From Seiridium cupressi (lineage: Eukaryota > Ascomycota > Sordariomycetes > Amphisphaeriales > Sporocadaceae), in contig JARVKI010000043.1 of the NCBI GenBank assembly GCA_036674765.1, forward strand, positions 288,790-352,789: a stretch of DNA of 64,000 bases, written 5' to 3'. Shown one piece after another: positions 43,987 to 53,949 of this stretch; the stretch's first letter is position 1; each line of letters opens with the position of its first letter. A program made the position numbers and the translations under genes. The notes under the pieces are model-generated. The model searched no databases. It had not been told where the DNA came from and worked only from the letters and a program-made list of their open reading frames with translations.

Positions 43987-46327
43987 GCGGATAGCTGGTA
44001 GACCTGTACTCTAGACAATGATAATAGCTGGAAATGGCATGCAGCAGGGTATAAATCATGATGTTGTTTTGGAGACACTTCACGCCTTTCTCCATCGTCT
44101 TCGGTTCATTGAGCCAAGGTCCGAGCCCAGTTCCGAGCCCAGTCTATCAATCAGTTCCTCGGTGTCTACGAGTGGTATGTGGGCACTGCTAGTCATGAGA
44201 TTCAGAAGATTGGCGTGAGGCTTTGGGCCTCTTGGGGCATTGTTCAAGACATAATGTGACGCTCGACTATTCTAAACCATCTCACATCAGTTCCGATAAT
44301 ACTAACTGCAGCTACGACGCCTCAAGGCTGTATGGTACTCTTGTATTTACAACTTGAAATGTTATATTAATCCCAATTATTACAAGCTGCCTGTCCGATG
44401 TAATTGACTTTACTTGATGGCCTTCGTTACCGTTAAAATAGCAGTGAAAAACAATTTTCCCGCATATTGGTACCGTCATGTGACTACGGTTTCCGTACAG
44501 ACCAATTGTATGGAGTTTGTTGCTTAATACATGCAATATTCACAATCCATGATTGCCTATTAGTTTCCCAAGTTTGAGGACACGGTACTGCGTCTGATGG
44601 TCCCGTTGGGGGATGGTCCTTGAAAACTGTCTGGCTACGTTTGAGGACTAAATGTTCCAAATTTTCAATATTCAGATGTGCGCATTTGACACTCGAGGTC
44701 GGATGAAGCTGGATGAAATTCACTGTCAGCAAATCGCTAGCCTCAAACCATTTGACGACTAAAGCACTGTTCCCTCTGCCACGGAGCTATCAAGTCTCCC
44801 GAGCGCAAATATCAGTGCGGTAATCCTAAAGAAAATGGTTTGCGCCACAAGCAGAAACACTTAAGGAGAGTAAAGATTCCTAGTGTATGTTCTGCTCATG
44901 ATCAAGGATGGGTGAAATTGCGATCATATTTTCAAGTCGTTGCTAATTTTGCGAGTCTGTCACGATATCCTGTATATATGTCATCTGTACTGGTTCGCTT
45001 CATCTCCTTCCAGTGCTTCCAGGTATTCTTACGTTAATAATGACTACCAGCCGCTATATAAAAGTTAAAAAAAAAAATACAGTGAAGCTGATGCGTTACC
45101 GAGTATGGAGTAAAAACCAATAGTTCAGCTTAGGATTGAGATATAGACTATAGGTATGTCGCAAGAATTCGTGTACTTCTCATAGCCTTCATGATCGTGA
45201 TTTTTGGTACGGTCGTGCAGAGTCCGGTCGTCTCCTCAAGCGAGAGGGCCAAGCGCATCACGTCTGATGGGGTTTAGATATTGCTCATATCTGATAAACT
45301 TATCAAATCAAAACCATTATTAGTGGAAGTAAATATCGGAAAACGCTCAGCTAAATGTTATAAAATGAAGAGCAAGGTTACGAAATTGGGTTGGAGCAGT
45401 GCGTCAGATCGGAAATGTATATTGGTAGCATGGTTGAACGGCCGTTGGCTCCCATTACGGTCCTGGTATAGGTTAAAATTGCAGTGAACAGACGGCTCCC
45501 ATGACTTCGCCAGGCTTGTTTCACGACGTAGCGGCTGCCCGCTCGAGGCATCACCAAGCCTTACCACTCGAGGCCTTCGTTTTTGATAACCACCTTTTGA
45601 AAGATATGCCATTTGTTGAAACAGGTGGCCCAGCCACCCTCTTTTCGGGCTTCCCAACCACACACACATGTACATATACTAGATTATCTCCTTCTACTTC
45701 TCTCTCTGATACTCAACCAACTAATCAATCAATTTACCCCTCATAACCTTCGTCTATCTTGACACCATTGAGCGCTGCTTCGATATTACGACTTTCGGAC
45801 ATTTCACTCACGTGATAAGAGGAAAATCAACCCGACACATATTGGTTCGTGTTGATGTAGTATCTGTAAAATGGTTAAGCGGGGTCGTGCAGCACCGTCG
45901 ATTCCAGCTCCAGGCCTCTGCTGACCTGTACAACCTCACCGCAAATGATTTTTCATTCGTGCGGCCGAGCATGGTCAACCCGGGGCTGGATTTACCAGGA
46001 GGGGTTGTTATCGCGAAGACGACTTGTCTTTACACGCTCACAGGTTTACTACCAATTCTTGAGCGTGCACTCTTGTGAGTCGACGTATGTCGCACCAGAA
46101 CAAATCCATACCAATGATATGGCAAGATCTCGAGAAGATGCACGACACCAGCGGGCCTTTCCCATCAGGAGGGGTAGGAAAAACGCCTAATGTGGTAACT
46201 CGGATTTATGAGTCCCTGGAGAGACGGCTTTCTATTCACACTGACATTACATTGGCTTTCTAAGTATTCTGGGGGTATTCAATAATATGAATGTTCCTAT
46301 AGCGCACTTCTGGGGCCTTCCTTTCAT
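43987..46327. other. Intergenic, AT-rich, no supported gene
   Basis: About 2.3 kb. The interval 44300-45350 is visibly AT-rich. Short runs of A lie at 45068-45078. A diverged copy of the candidate LTR-like sequence at 32150-32215 lies at about 45690-45765. Frames such as 44484-44732 (minus) and 45812-46078 (plus) show no family motifs. Confidence 0.45.
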
Positions 46328-47140
46328 TTGGGGGACGCGCCATGGCCAGCGCAGCTCAGGCATGACTTTGGCGGGATCCCTACAATGTACTCTGGCAGCC
46401 TGTTGCGAGCGGAGATCCCAACACACGTATCCACCGAAGAGATGAATTTCCCATGTGGTGGTGGATGGATGTTAGAGGTATCGCTACGGTTCAAATCAGG
46501 GGGATATATTAGAAAGCCAATAATTTATCCATCAGTGTCCAACTACGCGACGCAAGATGACGGCTTACGAGGATGCATTGCAGGAAAATGTCGCTGGGTT
46601 TTACTTTCTTTAGGAGCCATTTCTAATCCTTGGCAGATGGGTGACGCGAACTGGCTTCGCACTTCCGACCCTCCGTTCAATTAGGATGACTCTGTCGGGG
46701 ATATTCAATGTGGGTGTCACCGACGATTTTGATAGGGAGACAATCACCGCCCATTTCGCAATACCACAAGAGACTTGGCAAGAGCTTCAGCAAGATTTCT
46801 TTACTAGAAGCATGGAGCACTGCTAATCGATTTCTTGAGGAATGACCCATTCAAGTCGGTAGATCTGAGAGAAATCATTATCTTACAATCCCCGAGGGGG
46901 TTCTATCGGCGTATTGGGAGCATAGAGTGGTCGAGGGATTTTCATTATAAGTTTGTGGAGGACCACTCCCATATCGGGACGCTTGGTGCCGCACTCAACC
47001 TATCACATTATCCATCTTGGAAAGCAGTCACCATGCGGGTGTACAAGAAAGGTCACCCGTCTGATCTAATTGTAAGTGATATACGGAAAAAAGAATCTAC
47101 CTGGCTCTCTATTCATGGAAGCCCATCATGCATGGTATAG
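46328..47140 (+). pseudogene. Decayed coding region, family unclear
   Basis: Three successive plus-strand frames look like worn coding sequence: 46328-46684 (PAQLRHDFGGIPTMYSGSLLRAEIP), 46641-46826 (IFNVGVTDDFDRETITAHFAIPQETWQELQQDFF) and 46835-47140 (LREIIILQSPRGFYRRIGSIEWSRDFHYKF...). The ILQSP.GFYRRIGSIEW block resembles the C-terminal strand of HET-type proteins (Y-R-R-I/V-G), but no HET core is found, so the assignment is weak. If it is one gene it has at least two frameshifts. Confidence 0.3.
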
Positions 47141-47408
47141 AGCACCATCAATATTGGTTATATTGGCCATGTTCACTGTATTTCAAATTGAAGAGCACAG
47201 AAATACTCCCCTGGCTTTACGGGTTTAATACTTCACCGTCATTTCGCTCATAGACTAACTCGAACCATGAATTAAATATTTCTTTTTAAATTGTTTTTAC
47301 ATTATTACCAGGGTAACCTTATTCTATTCTAGATCATTACATCCAAAATACGAATAGGTGCCACAATTGCATGATTATCCCCGCCCCTGCCACTGAACAC
47401 TCGCTGGC

Positions 47409-50400
47409 TCAAGGATTGAAAGCCGGCGCCGACCCATCACAAGTGTAAGGGATTATGGCCGACCATCCAGCGTTCGGGTCGTAATAACTAAGCAGGTTTT
47501 GATAATTGGGGTCGTAGAGACTGAAATACCAATATCCGGGTCCCGTCACTTGTTTCGACATGATGCGGATGGGCAAGTACTGGCCCTTGTTAAGATAGAT
47601 GGTGGTGCTCACATCATTGTTATAGAGAGCCTGGTAGAGATCGACGTTGGAGCGACTGTAGCCGCTGTAAGCTTTGGAGCCCCACCACATGAAAAACTCG
47701 TCGTCCACGCTTGAGGCATAGAAGGTATAGGTCCCGGATGTAGTTGCGTATATGTAGCCTACATAATCAATGATGAACCAGACGGGAGAGAGTGAGACTG
47801 AGGTAGACTCGATCGAAGTCAGCGTACTGCCTTCGTTGGCATACACGTTGCCAATGCCATTTTGTGCCAGGCCAGTGGCTACCGGTGTCATGGTTCGGAT
47901 TGAATCGACACTGACTGTGCTGGAAGCGGCATAGTACGCCCATCGCATCCCGTTGGTGATGGGTGTGCAAGCAGAGGCAGATGAGCTTGTGGTAGGCGCT
48001 GCGGTGGTCGTGATTATTTGAGTCGTCAATGTTGTGACCGGCGTATTGGTCGTGGCTGTAGTGGTCGAAACTGTCGACGAGGACGTTGAGTTGTCATCGC
48101 TGGAGCACGTGTCGACCTTGCTGCTATTGTCTGCCCATCTTCCGACGCAGCCTTCGGCAATTACCTTACTCTCCCAATGGAATAGGTTGTAGTCTACGAC
48201 ATCGAAAAGGGAGAGCTCCACGTCGTTGACCGCAGTGATGTTCCAGTAGACACCGAAGCACTTCGTGGAAGGTGTCGTATCGACGACGCTGCACCCACCA
48301 TCCGCTGTTGTACCAGTGATTGTCATTGCCTCTTCATAGTCCATGACTGCCTGGAGAGATGGTGTCTCGGTGAGGGAAGCATCCTTCTTCCACTTTCCGT
48401 TGAGAATGTCTACACCGAAGTTGATAGCGACGGGCAGACCTAAAGACAGAACCAGCTTCGACTTCTTGGTGGTCTGCAAAGTTCCATTCAGAACCGGCGT
48501 GAAGCCAGAAGTGAAGGTCTTTGACTTGTCCAAGAAGTTGATGGTACCGTTGATGTTCTCCCAATTGAGAGAAGCACCCGCCAGAGCACGGCCAATTAGC
48601 TCGATGCGAGCCTCCGCTGATACACCGAGACTGACGCTGGGGCCCAGAGTGAAGATCTTGGGAATCGAGAGACCTGGGAGACCTTGCTTAAGTAGAGTCT
48701 TCGTGTTCTTCTTCTTGATGGTTGCGAGCGCGTCGATACCAAGGAATATTCCAGCGTACAAGTTTCCATGGATTTGCAGTTCAGCATTCTTAATTCCGCC
48801 CAAGTTGGCCTTGAGGGCACCAGTCGCTTTGATGTCACCCTTAATACCGCAGTTGATGCACCAGAAGTCAACACCAGGATCTGTCTTGGCATTTGCGCCG
48901 AGCTCATCGCTGATCAGATCAATAGCATTGTCCCACAGGCTGTAGCCGCTGTCTTTGGGGTCAACCGCAAAGTGATAGAACTTGAATCCGAGCTGGTCAT
49001 CCCAAGGTGACTTGACCATCAGGGCATCAGGCGGTGCCATGTTCATGTGCAAATTGAATGACTGATTATAGTCGCCCGTGACGAGGAACTTGACTAGGTT
49101 GTAATAAGTTTTGGCAATTGTAACGACTGTCTTTGCGATTGCCGTAGCCGCCTTTGCGACGAACTTCACGGCGGCAACAGTAACCTTCGCGGCTACCTTG
49201 ACGACTGCCGTGACGACAGTCTTCGCAACAGCTTTGACGGCAGCCTTGACCGAACTGATAGCCTTCTTGACGAAAGAGAAGAATCCTCTCTTGGACAGGG
49301 TAGTCTGAGTGCCAGGAGCGATCTGTGCCATTACGGAGTCGATGTCAGTCTCGTCAGCACTGTAGTACCCAAGTGCGGCATCAAGGGCCGAATCAAAATC
49401 GTTGCCACAGGAAGCAGCAGGGAGCCCGGAGATGACCGAGGCAGGGGGCGAACTGCATGTTGATGATCCCGTCGAGGTGGACGTGGATGTCGTATCATCG
49501 ACAGTGATAGCGCCCCAGTCGGCATCCATCTCGCTGAAGACGTCCCCGAGCTCCTCAACTGTGCCCGTGGCGCTGCATGTCTGTGTTGCAGTATCGCACA
49601 CCGGAGAACCAGTCGTCAAGAAGAATACATTCTGGCCGTCTGCCGAGCAAGATGATGATGCAGTGATGAACAAGATTTGTGAATATGAAGTCCAGATCGG
49701 GGAGGCGTATGAGAACACTGAAGTGTCATTGAAGACGGCAGTGATTGTGGATCCTGAGCACGTCACGCTCTTGACGTAAATGGACTGATCAAGAGCAATT
49801 GAGACATACTGGTATGTCAAGGTGAGTCTCATAATTGTGGCGGTAATTTCATTGGCCTCATCGGCTGGAGAGTTATACCACAAGGAATTGGACGTAGCAG
49901 GAGTGACCACGTCTAAGCTACCCTGATCGACTCCATATGGTGGTGCTGGTACGAGGGTGACCGTCGGGGCTGCCGGAAGAGTATAGGGTCCATCAAACTC
50001 GGAGACGGTACCGACAGCATCCGTAGGAAATACCGTAGTGGTTGCGCTTGTGCTGGAGTCAGTCATGGTGGCGCTATCAGATGATGTAGTCACCGACGAA
50101 GAGTCTGTACTCGAAGTTGGGCTCGACGAGGTAGATTGAGAGGAGGTCGAACTATCAGTAGTGATAGCATCGCTGTAGGTTAGGGTGCTAGATAAAGTGG
50201 AAGAAGAAGATGATGTAATTGCGGAGTCCGACTCTGACTGCGAGGATGAGGAAGAGCTGGTTGAAGTGGCGCTATTTGAGGGAGAGCTGCTTGAGGAGCT
50301 GCTACTTGAAGAGGAAGAACTTGCAGCAGAGGAGCTACTTGAAGAAGAGCTGCTGATGGAAGAGCTAGATGATGAAGCTGTTGCGGAGGTGATCGTGGCC

Positions 50401-51104
50401 CGACTCGATGTGGAAATGGTTGGAGGTGAAGAGATAGTAGGATTCAGCAAAGCAACTAGGCGAGTGGAAGAGCTTAGTGATGTTGACCGAGATGTCGAGC
50501 TCGTCGAGGAGGTAGAAGGTAGCCGAGAGGTTGTTGAAGACGTGGTCACACGACTAGATGAAGTTGTTGAAGTTGTGCGAACTGATGATGTGCTGACAGT
50601 GGTCCTTGTGCTACTACTAGTTGGTTTCGTTGTAACAGTTGTGGTTGTGCGTTGGATGCCCATGAGCTGGTCAAAACATGCGCATGCGTTTGCTAATGCT
50701 CTTGCTTGGGTATTCTTTAATTCTGATAAAGCATAGTTAGTATTTAAGATCCATTTCTGAATTGTATAGGCAATCTGACCTCTGGAAATGGTGCACTTGG
50801 AGAACTGTGCCTGTGTTCCTTTCGCAACCTGGACCTCGAGACATCCGCACATGTCCTGGACAGTCTTGCGGTTTGTCCTGGACAGGTGAGCGGCGTTCCA
50901 CTCATCTACAGCAACCCGCAAGCTGGCGCTGTCCTTGCAGGCGCCATGAGCAGCAGTCGACAAGTTTGGCGGCGGTACAGGTCCATGGTTGACCAGGGGC
51001 CATGGATCTGCTGCCGTTGGCAATGGCAAGTCTGCCAACAGAGCAACCGCAGGCCAGATGAGGCGCATGTTGTTCAAATGAGACCGAGATATCTGAGGGA
51101 ACAA
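47409..51104 (-). CDS. Large GLEYA-type surface protein with embedded cationic helix
   Basis: 1,231 residues, intronless; the start at M13 (51068, MRLIWPAVALLADLPLPTAA) gives the better signal peptide. Order of parts: a cysteine-containing N-domain (55-150, with DMCGCLEVQVAKG and ANACACFDQLMG); a Ser/Thr-rich stalk (about 152-380, with near-pure serine runs) likely O-mannosylated; a beta domain (about 415-510) like DUF7029; a Lys-Arg at 605-606 followed by a 70-residue Lys/Ala/Val helix; a domain (about 676-1000) like DUF7223, with DFWCINCGIKGDIKATG; a second Thr-rich linker; and a C-terminal GLEYA/PA14-like lectin domain (about 1050-1225, MRWAYYAASS...YATTSGTYTFYASSVDDEFFMWWG) with the Asp-Asp calcium pair. 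It is probably a cell-wall adhesin. No GPI signal is seen at the C-terminus. DUF names are from memory. Confidence 0.85.
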   Translation of the reverse strand: MFPQISRSHLNNMRLIWPAVALLADLPLPTAADPWPLVNHGPVPPPNLSTAAHGACKDSASLRVAVDEWNAAHLSRTNRKTVQDMCGCLEVQVAKGTQAQFSKCTISRGQIAYTIQKWILNTNYALSELKNTQARALANACACFDQLMGIQRTTTTVTTKPTSSSTRTTVSTSSVRTTSTTSSSRVTTSSTTSRLPSTSSTSSTSRSTSLSSSTRLVALLNPTISSPPTISTSSRATITSATASSSSSSISSSSSSSSSAASSSSSSSSSSSSSPSNSATSTSSSSSSQSESDSAITSSSSSTLSSTLTYSDAITTDSSTSSQSTSSSPTSSTDSSSVTTSSDSATMTDSSTSATTTVFPTDAVGTVSEFDGPYTLPAAPTVTLVPAPPYGVDQGSLDVVTPATSNSLWYNSPADEANEITATIMRLTLTYQYVSIALDQSIYVKSVTCSGSTITAVFNDTSVFSYASPIWTSYSQILFITASSSCSADGQNVFFLTTGSPVCDTATQTCSATGTVEELGDVFSEMDADWGAITVDDTTSTSTSTGSSTCSSPPASVISGLPAASCGNDFDSALDAALGYYSADETDIDSVMAQIAPGTQTTLSKRGFFSFVKKAISSVKAAVKAVAKTVVTAVVKVAAKVTVAAVKFVAKAATAIAKTVVTIAKTYYNLVKFLVTGDYNQSFNLHMNMAPPDALMVKSPWDDQLGFKFYHFAVDPKDSGYSLWDNAIDLISDELGANAKTDPGVDFWCINCGIKGDIKATGALKANLGGIKNAELQIHGNLYAGIFLGIDALATIKKKNTKTLLKQGLPGLSIPKIFTLGPSVSLGVSAEARIELIGRALAGASLNWENINGTINFLDKSKTFTSGFTPVLNGTLQTTKKSKLVLSLGLPVAINFGVDILNGKWKKDASLTETPSLQAVMDYEEAMTITGTTADGGCSVVDTTPSTKCFGVYWNITAVNDVELSLFDVVDYNLFHWESKVIAEGCVGRWADNSSKVDTCSSDDNSTSSSTVSTTTATTNTPVTTLTTQIITTTAAPTTSSSASACTPITNGMRWAYYAASSTVSVDSIRTMTPVATGLAQNGIGNVYANEGSTLTSIESTSVSLSPVWFIIDYVGYIYATTSGTYTFYASSVDDEFFMWWGSKAYSGYSRSNVDLYQALYNNDVSTTIYLNKGQYLPIRIMSKQVTGPGYWYFSLYDPNYQNLLSYYDPNAGWSAIIPYTCDGSAPAFNP

Positions 51105-52107
51105 CCAAGTCCTCCGGTGAAGACTCGGGCGCTGCGGAATTCATTGTATCCCTTCGGTGTCATAGTCGTCGCACTCGTCACATGGACGGGATCCAGATAT
51201 TCGATGGCTTCCTCGTGGGTTAGCGAGAGCCGACTAGACTGATCGTTCTAGGCTTTGCGGCTGTAGCCATAGTCCATCCAATCGAGACTATCGATCTTCT
51301 TGGCAGCTGTGCACCCCTGAATCTCGGCTTGCCTAATAATATAGTACATGAATTGAGAAGCTAGAGGAGCCGGTAGTCGGTTCTGACTGGCCAGAGGACT
51401 GCGAGATCTTGGAACTGCAGATAGCTCCATCTGCAATAAGGGACCTGTCATGTTTGTGGCTTGCGTGAACGAGTAGTCCGCCAGTGGAAGATCGCGCGGC
51501 GTGACCTGTTTCTGGTCTACGGCTGCCCCGATTGCTCTTCACTAGCCAGGGCTGCGCGCGTGATTCTGCTGCTTGGAGCAAATTTCACTCTCGAACCCTA
51601 TCCCCACGGGGTTAGTGTTTGTTGTTCAGCTGTTGATTTAAGCTTGGTAAACTTGACACTAAGCTTGTTTTGCCCTTCCAGCCCCGGGGTGGGCTCCTGC
51701 GTGTGCAGTCTAGACCGCTGCAGACGCAAAGTCTCCAGGCTCCTGGGTCGTGGGCCGACATTTCTGGAATGCGCACACCTGTCAGGTGTATCGACGAGTC
51801 AATAGATCTAGGCCGTTTGTGAGCTTAATCGGAACTCGCCAATCCCTCAGTTGTCGATTGGTTCAAGGCTTTCATAATTGCCGGGTATTCCGCTCATGGA
51901 AATATATTCTGGGTACCGCGTAAGGGTTCGGTCGCTTTTTGAGTAAATACTTCTTTGCTGTCCCTGCCGGACTGCGCGTGCGAGTGGTGAGACCTTATAC
52001 GTTCTTTTACAATCGATTAAGACCGTCGAAACTCATTGCAGTGGCACAATCCCGCGCCCAACTTCCCCTTCATCGCCCTGCAACGTTGAGCTCGATTGAA
52101 AGCCAAG
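51105..52107. promoter_or_regulatory. Divergent intergenic region of the two surface-protein genes
   Basis: About 1 kb between the starts of the GLEYA gene (minus) and the Ser/Thr-rich secreted gene (plus). A 114-codon frame at 51461-51805 has no motif. The region could act as a shared control region. Confidence 0.4.
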
Positions 52108-52983
52108 ATGAAGGCGGCCTACCTCATTGCTCTTGCCGTGACTGGTGTCAACTGTTTCCCCAAGCTTGCACCTATCATCCAGACTCATGTCGAAAGACAA
52201 CTGTTCGATCATCATGTGCAACAGCGTGCTGACGGAGACGAAGGCACTACTGAGACTACCACTGGTACTGGGAGCGCCAGTACTTCAGATTCGGGTGACG
52301 AGACCACAACAAATAGCACTATCACCAGCAGTGATACATCCAACAGCACCACTTCTTCATCCGACGATAGCATGGACTCATCAACTACCAGTGCCGACTC
52401 GTCAAGGAACAACACATCTTCTACAAACGGTACCGACTCTTCCACCAGCATAACTGTCACCATTCTTGACACTACGGGGACGCTACAGCTCAACCCGGGT
52501 GTCGACGGAAACCTATTCATCTCGCTACCTGAAGATGCCGCCAGCATCACCAACCTCATCCCCGGTAGCTCTGAATTCCTGGCCTACCCCGACAGCTTGA
52601 CTATCATGGGAGATAATAGTGAAAGCAATCGTCTACTGTACTACTATCCAGCCGAAATGTCCAAGCTATCCGTTTCACGCCTGCGACTCGGAGCATGGGG
52701 CAGCATTCCTCTAGGTGCCCAGCTTGTCAGTCTGGTGCCTTTCAATGATGGTAACGGTAACAACGTGCTTGTAATCTTGGACACGAGTGGGAACTACTAC
52801 TGGCCTATTGTATGTGCACTCGATGGGAAGCTGAACAAAGTGTTCATTGCACAGGATCCGGATGAGGGTCCGGAGATATTGATGAGCAATGGTGACCTGC
52901 GCTATATCCTTACTGGAGGCGACGTGACGGACTGTGGACCGCTGGCTTTAACAGCTAGTGCATTAAGCGGAAGCTATTCGTAG
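52108..52983 (+). CDS. Ser/Thr-rich secreted protein
   Basis: The ATG at 52108 starts MKAAYLIALAVTGVNCFPKLAP, a signal peptide; 291 residues, single exon. Residues about 43-112 are Ser/Thr/Asp-rich with many N-x-S/T sites (NSTI, NSTT, NNTS, NGTD), as in a glycosylated stalk. The C-terminal part (about 113-291) has alternating strands: ITVTILDTTGTLQLNPGVDGNLFISLPED, LTIMGDNSESNRLLYYYPAEMSKLSVSRLRLGAWG, VLVILDTSGNYYWPIVCALDGKLNKVFIA. It ends with CGPLALTASALSGSYS, without a strong GPI signal. No family is recognised. It lies head to head with the GLEYA gene, which suggests a surface role in common. The frame is intact. Confidence 0.8.
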   Translation: MKAAYLIALAVTGVNCFPKLAPIIQTHVERQLFDHHVQQRADGDEGTTETTTGTGSASTSDSGDETTTNSTITSSDTSNSTTSSSDDSMDSSTTSADSSRNNTSSTNGTDSSTSITVTILDTTGTLQLNPGVDGNLFISLPEDAASITNLIPGSSEFLAYPDSLTIMGDNSESNRLLYYYPAEMSKLSVSRLRLGAWGSIPLGAQLVSLVPFNDGNGNNVLVILDTSGNYYWPIVCALDGKLNKVFIAQDPDEGPEILMSNGDLRYILTGGDVTDCGPLALTASALSGSYS

Positions 52984-53949
52984 ATATCTGAGAGAGGGGG
53001 AAATGGATTTAGTGGAAATATTTTTGATACTGATACATCGAGGAAGGGGAACTCAGGAAACTCACTCACGTTTGATAAGAGATAAGACTGGGTACATTAT
53101 AGATCAGCTAAAGTTGCCCCTGCCCCACCGCCGTAAGGGAGGTGCGAATCATTGTTTTTTTCGACTAAACTGCTATCATGTCACATAGCCCAGTCACTTC
53201 CCGCAGTTGTAATCTAACTTTAGACAGTGTTATTGCACTTCCCTGCCAAAGACTTGGGTAATAGTGTCTCTAGGTTTTTACTCGAATGGCCCTAGAGGCA
53301 ACGTGATTTTGGCCTTTTTCACAGAGGAAAGAATCGCGACCAGCACAGGCAGGGAATGTTTGGGAATTGTAAATGGAACTGCCCAGCAGCGCTGTAGAGT
53401 GATATCGTATGAGCAGCAGTGGCAGGCCGTCGACTTGGGGAGGGCAGATTATGCAGAATCCGATAGTAGGTGCCTGAAAGGGTGCGGATATCCAGAACTG
53501 CTGCTAAGCGCAAAAGCTCAGGCCTCATACGACAAGCAGCCACATACCTGTTTGTTCCGCTCTGCGCACGCGACCCTTAGTGTCGGTAAAACACGGTAAA
53601 ATACACGGATAGGAACGGTAGAACTTCCGGAGAAACCAACCTACATGCACGTTGCTTTTTAGATACCGGCGCGCTTAGCTTTTGGGAGCCGGAGGTGGTG
53701 CTATTTCCATGCAGCCGAAACGCTGTCTCAGTTGGTTATGAGGGGCTGTATGCTAAAAGTAAACCAATCACCGTTGATGTGTACCGAGTACTGGAATACA
53801 TCAACAAAATACCACTAATAAAACAGATCCTTGTTCTCCTTTACTCATTCGCATTCAGCTAATCACCCAAGGTCGTACAGTCATCACTTGCCATTTCCAC
53901 GCCCACTACCAGTTGATCATTTGATAATACCCCGGCAAGCACTACAGAC
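52984..53949. other. Intergenic, nothing recognised
   Basis: Short frames only (for example 53264-53599) with no motifs. The last 150 bases are CA/TC-rich, like a leader for the P450 locus at 53950. Confidence 0.5.

Noticed and set aside
46490..46505. tRNA B-box-like GGTTCAAATCAGG
   Set aside because: No A box, acceptor stem or anticodon arm at the correct distance; it lies in decayed coding sequence.
48343..48945. 200-codon plus-strand frame
   Set aside because: Antisense to the conserved DUF7223-like part of the GLEYA protein.
50185..50736. 183-codon plus-strand frame of nearly pure Glu/Leu/Val
   Set aside because: It is the antisense image of the serine-rich stalk of the GLEYA gene.
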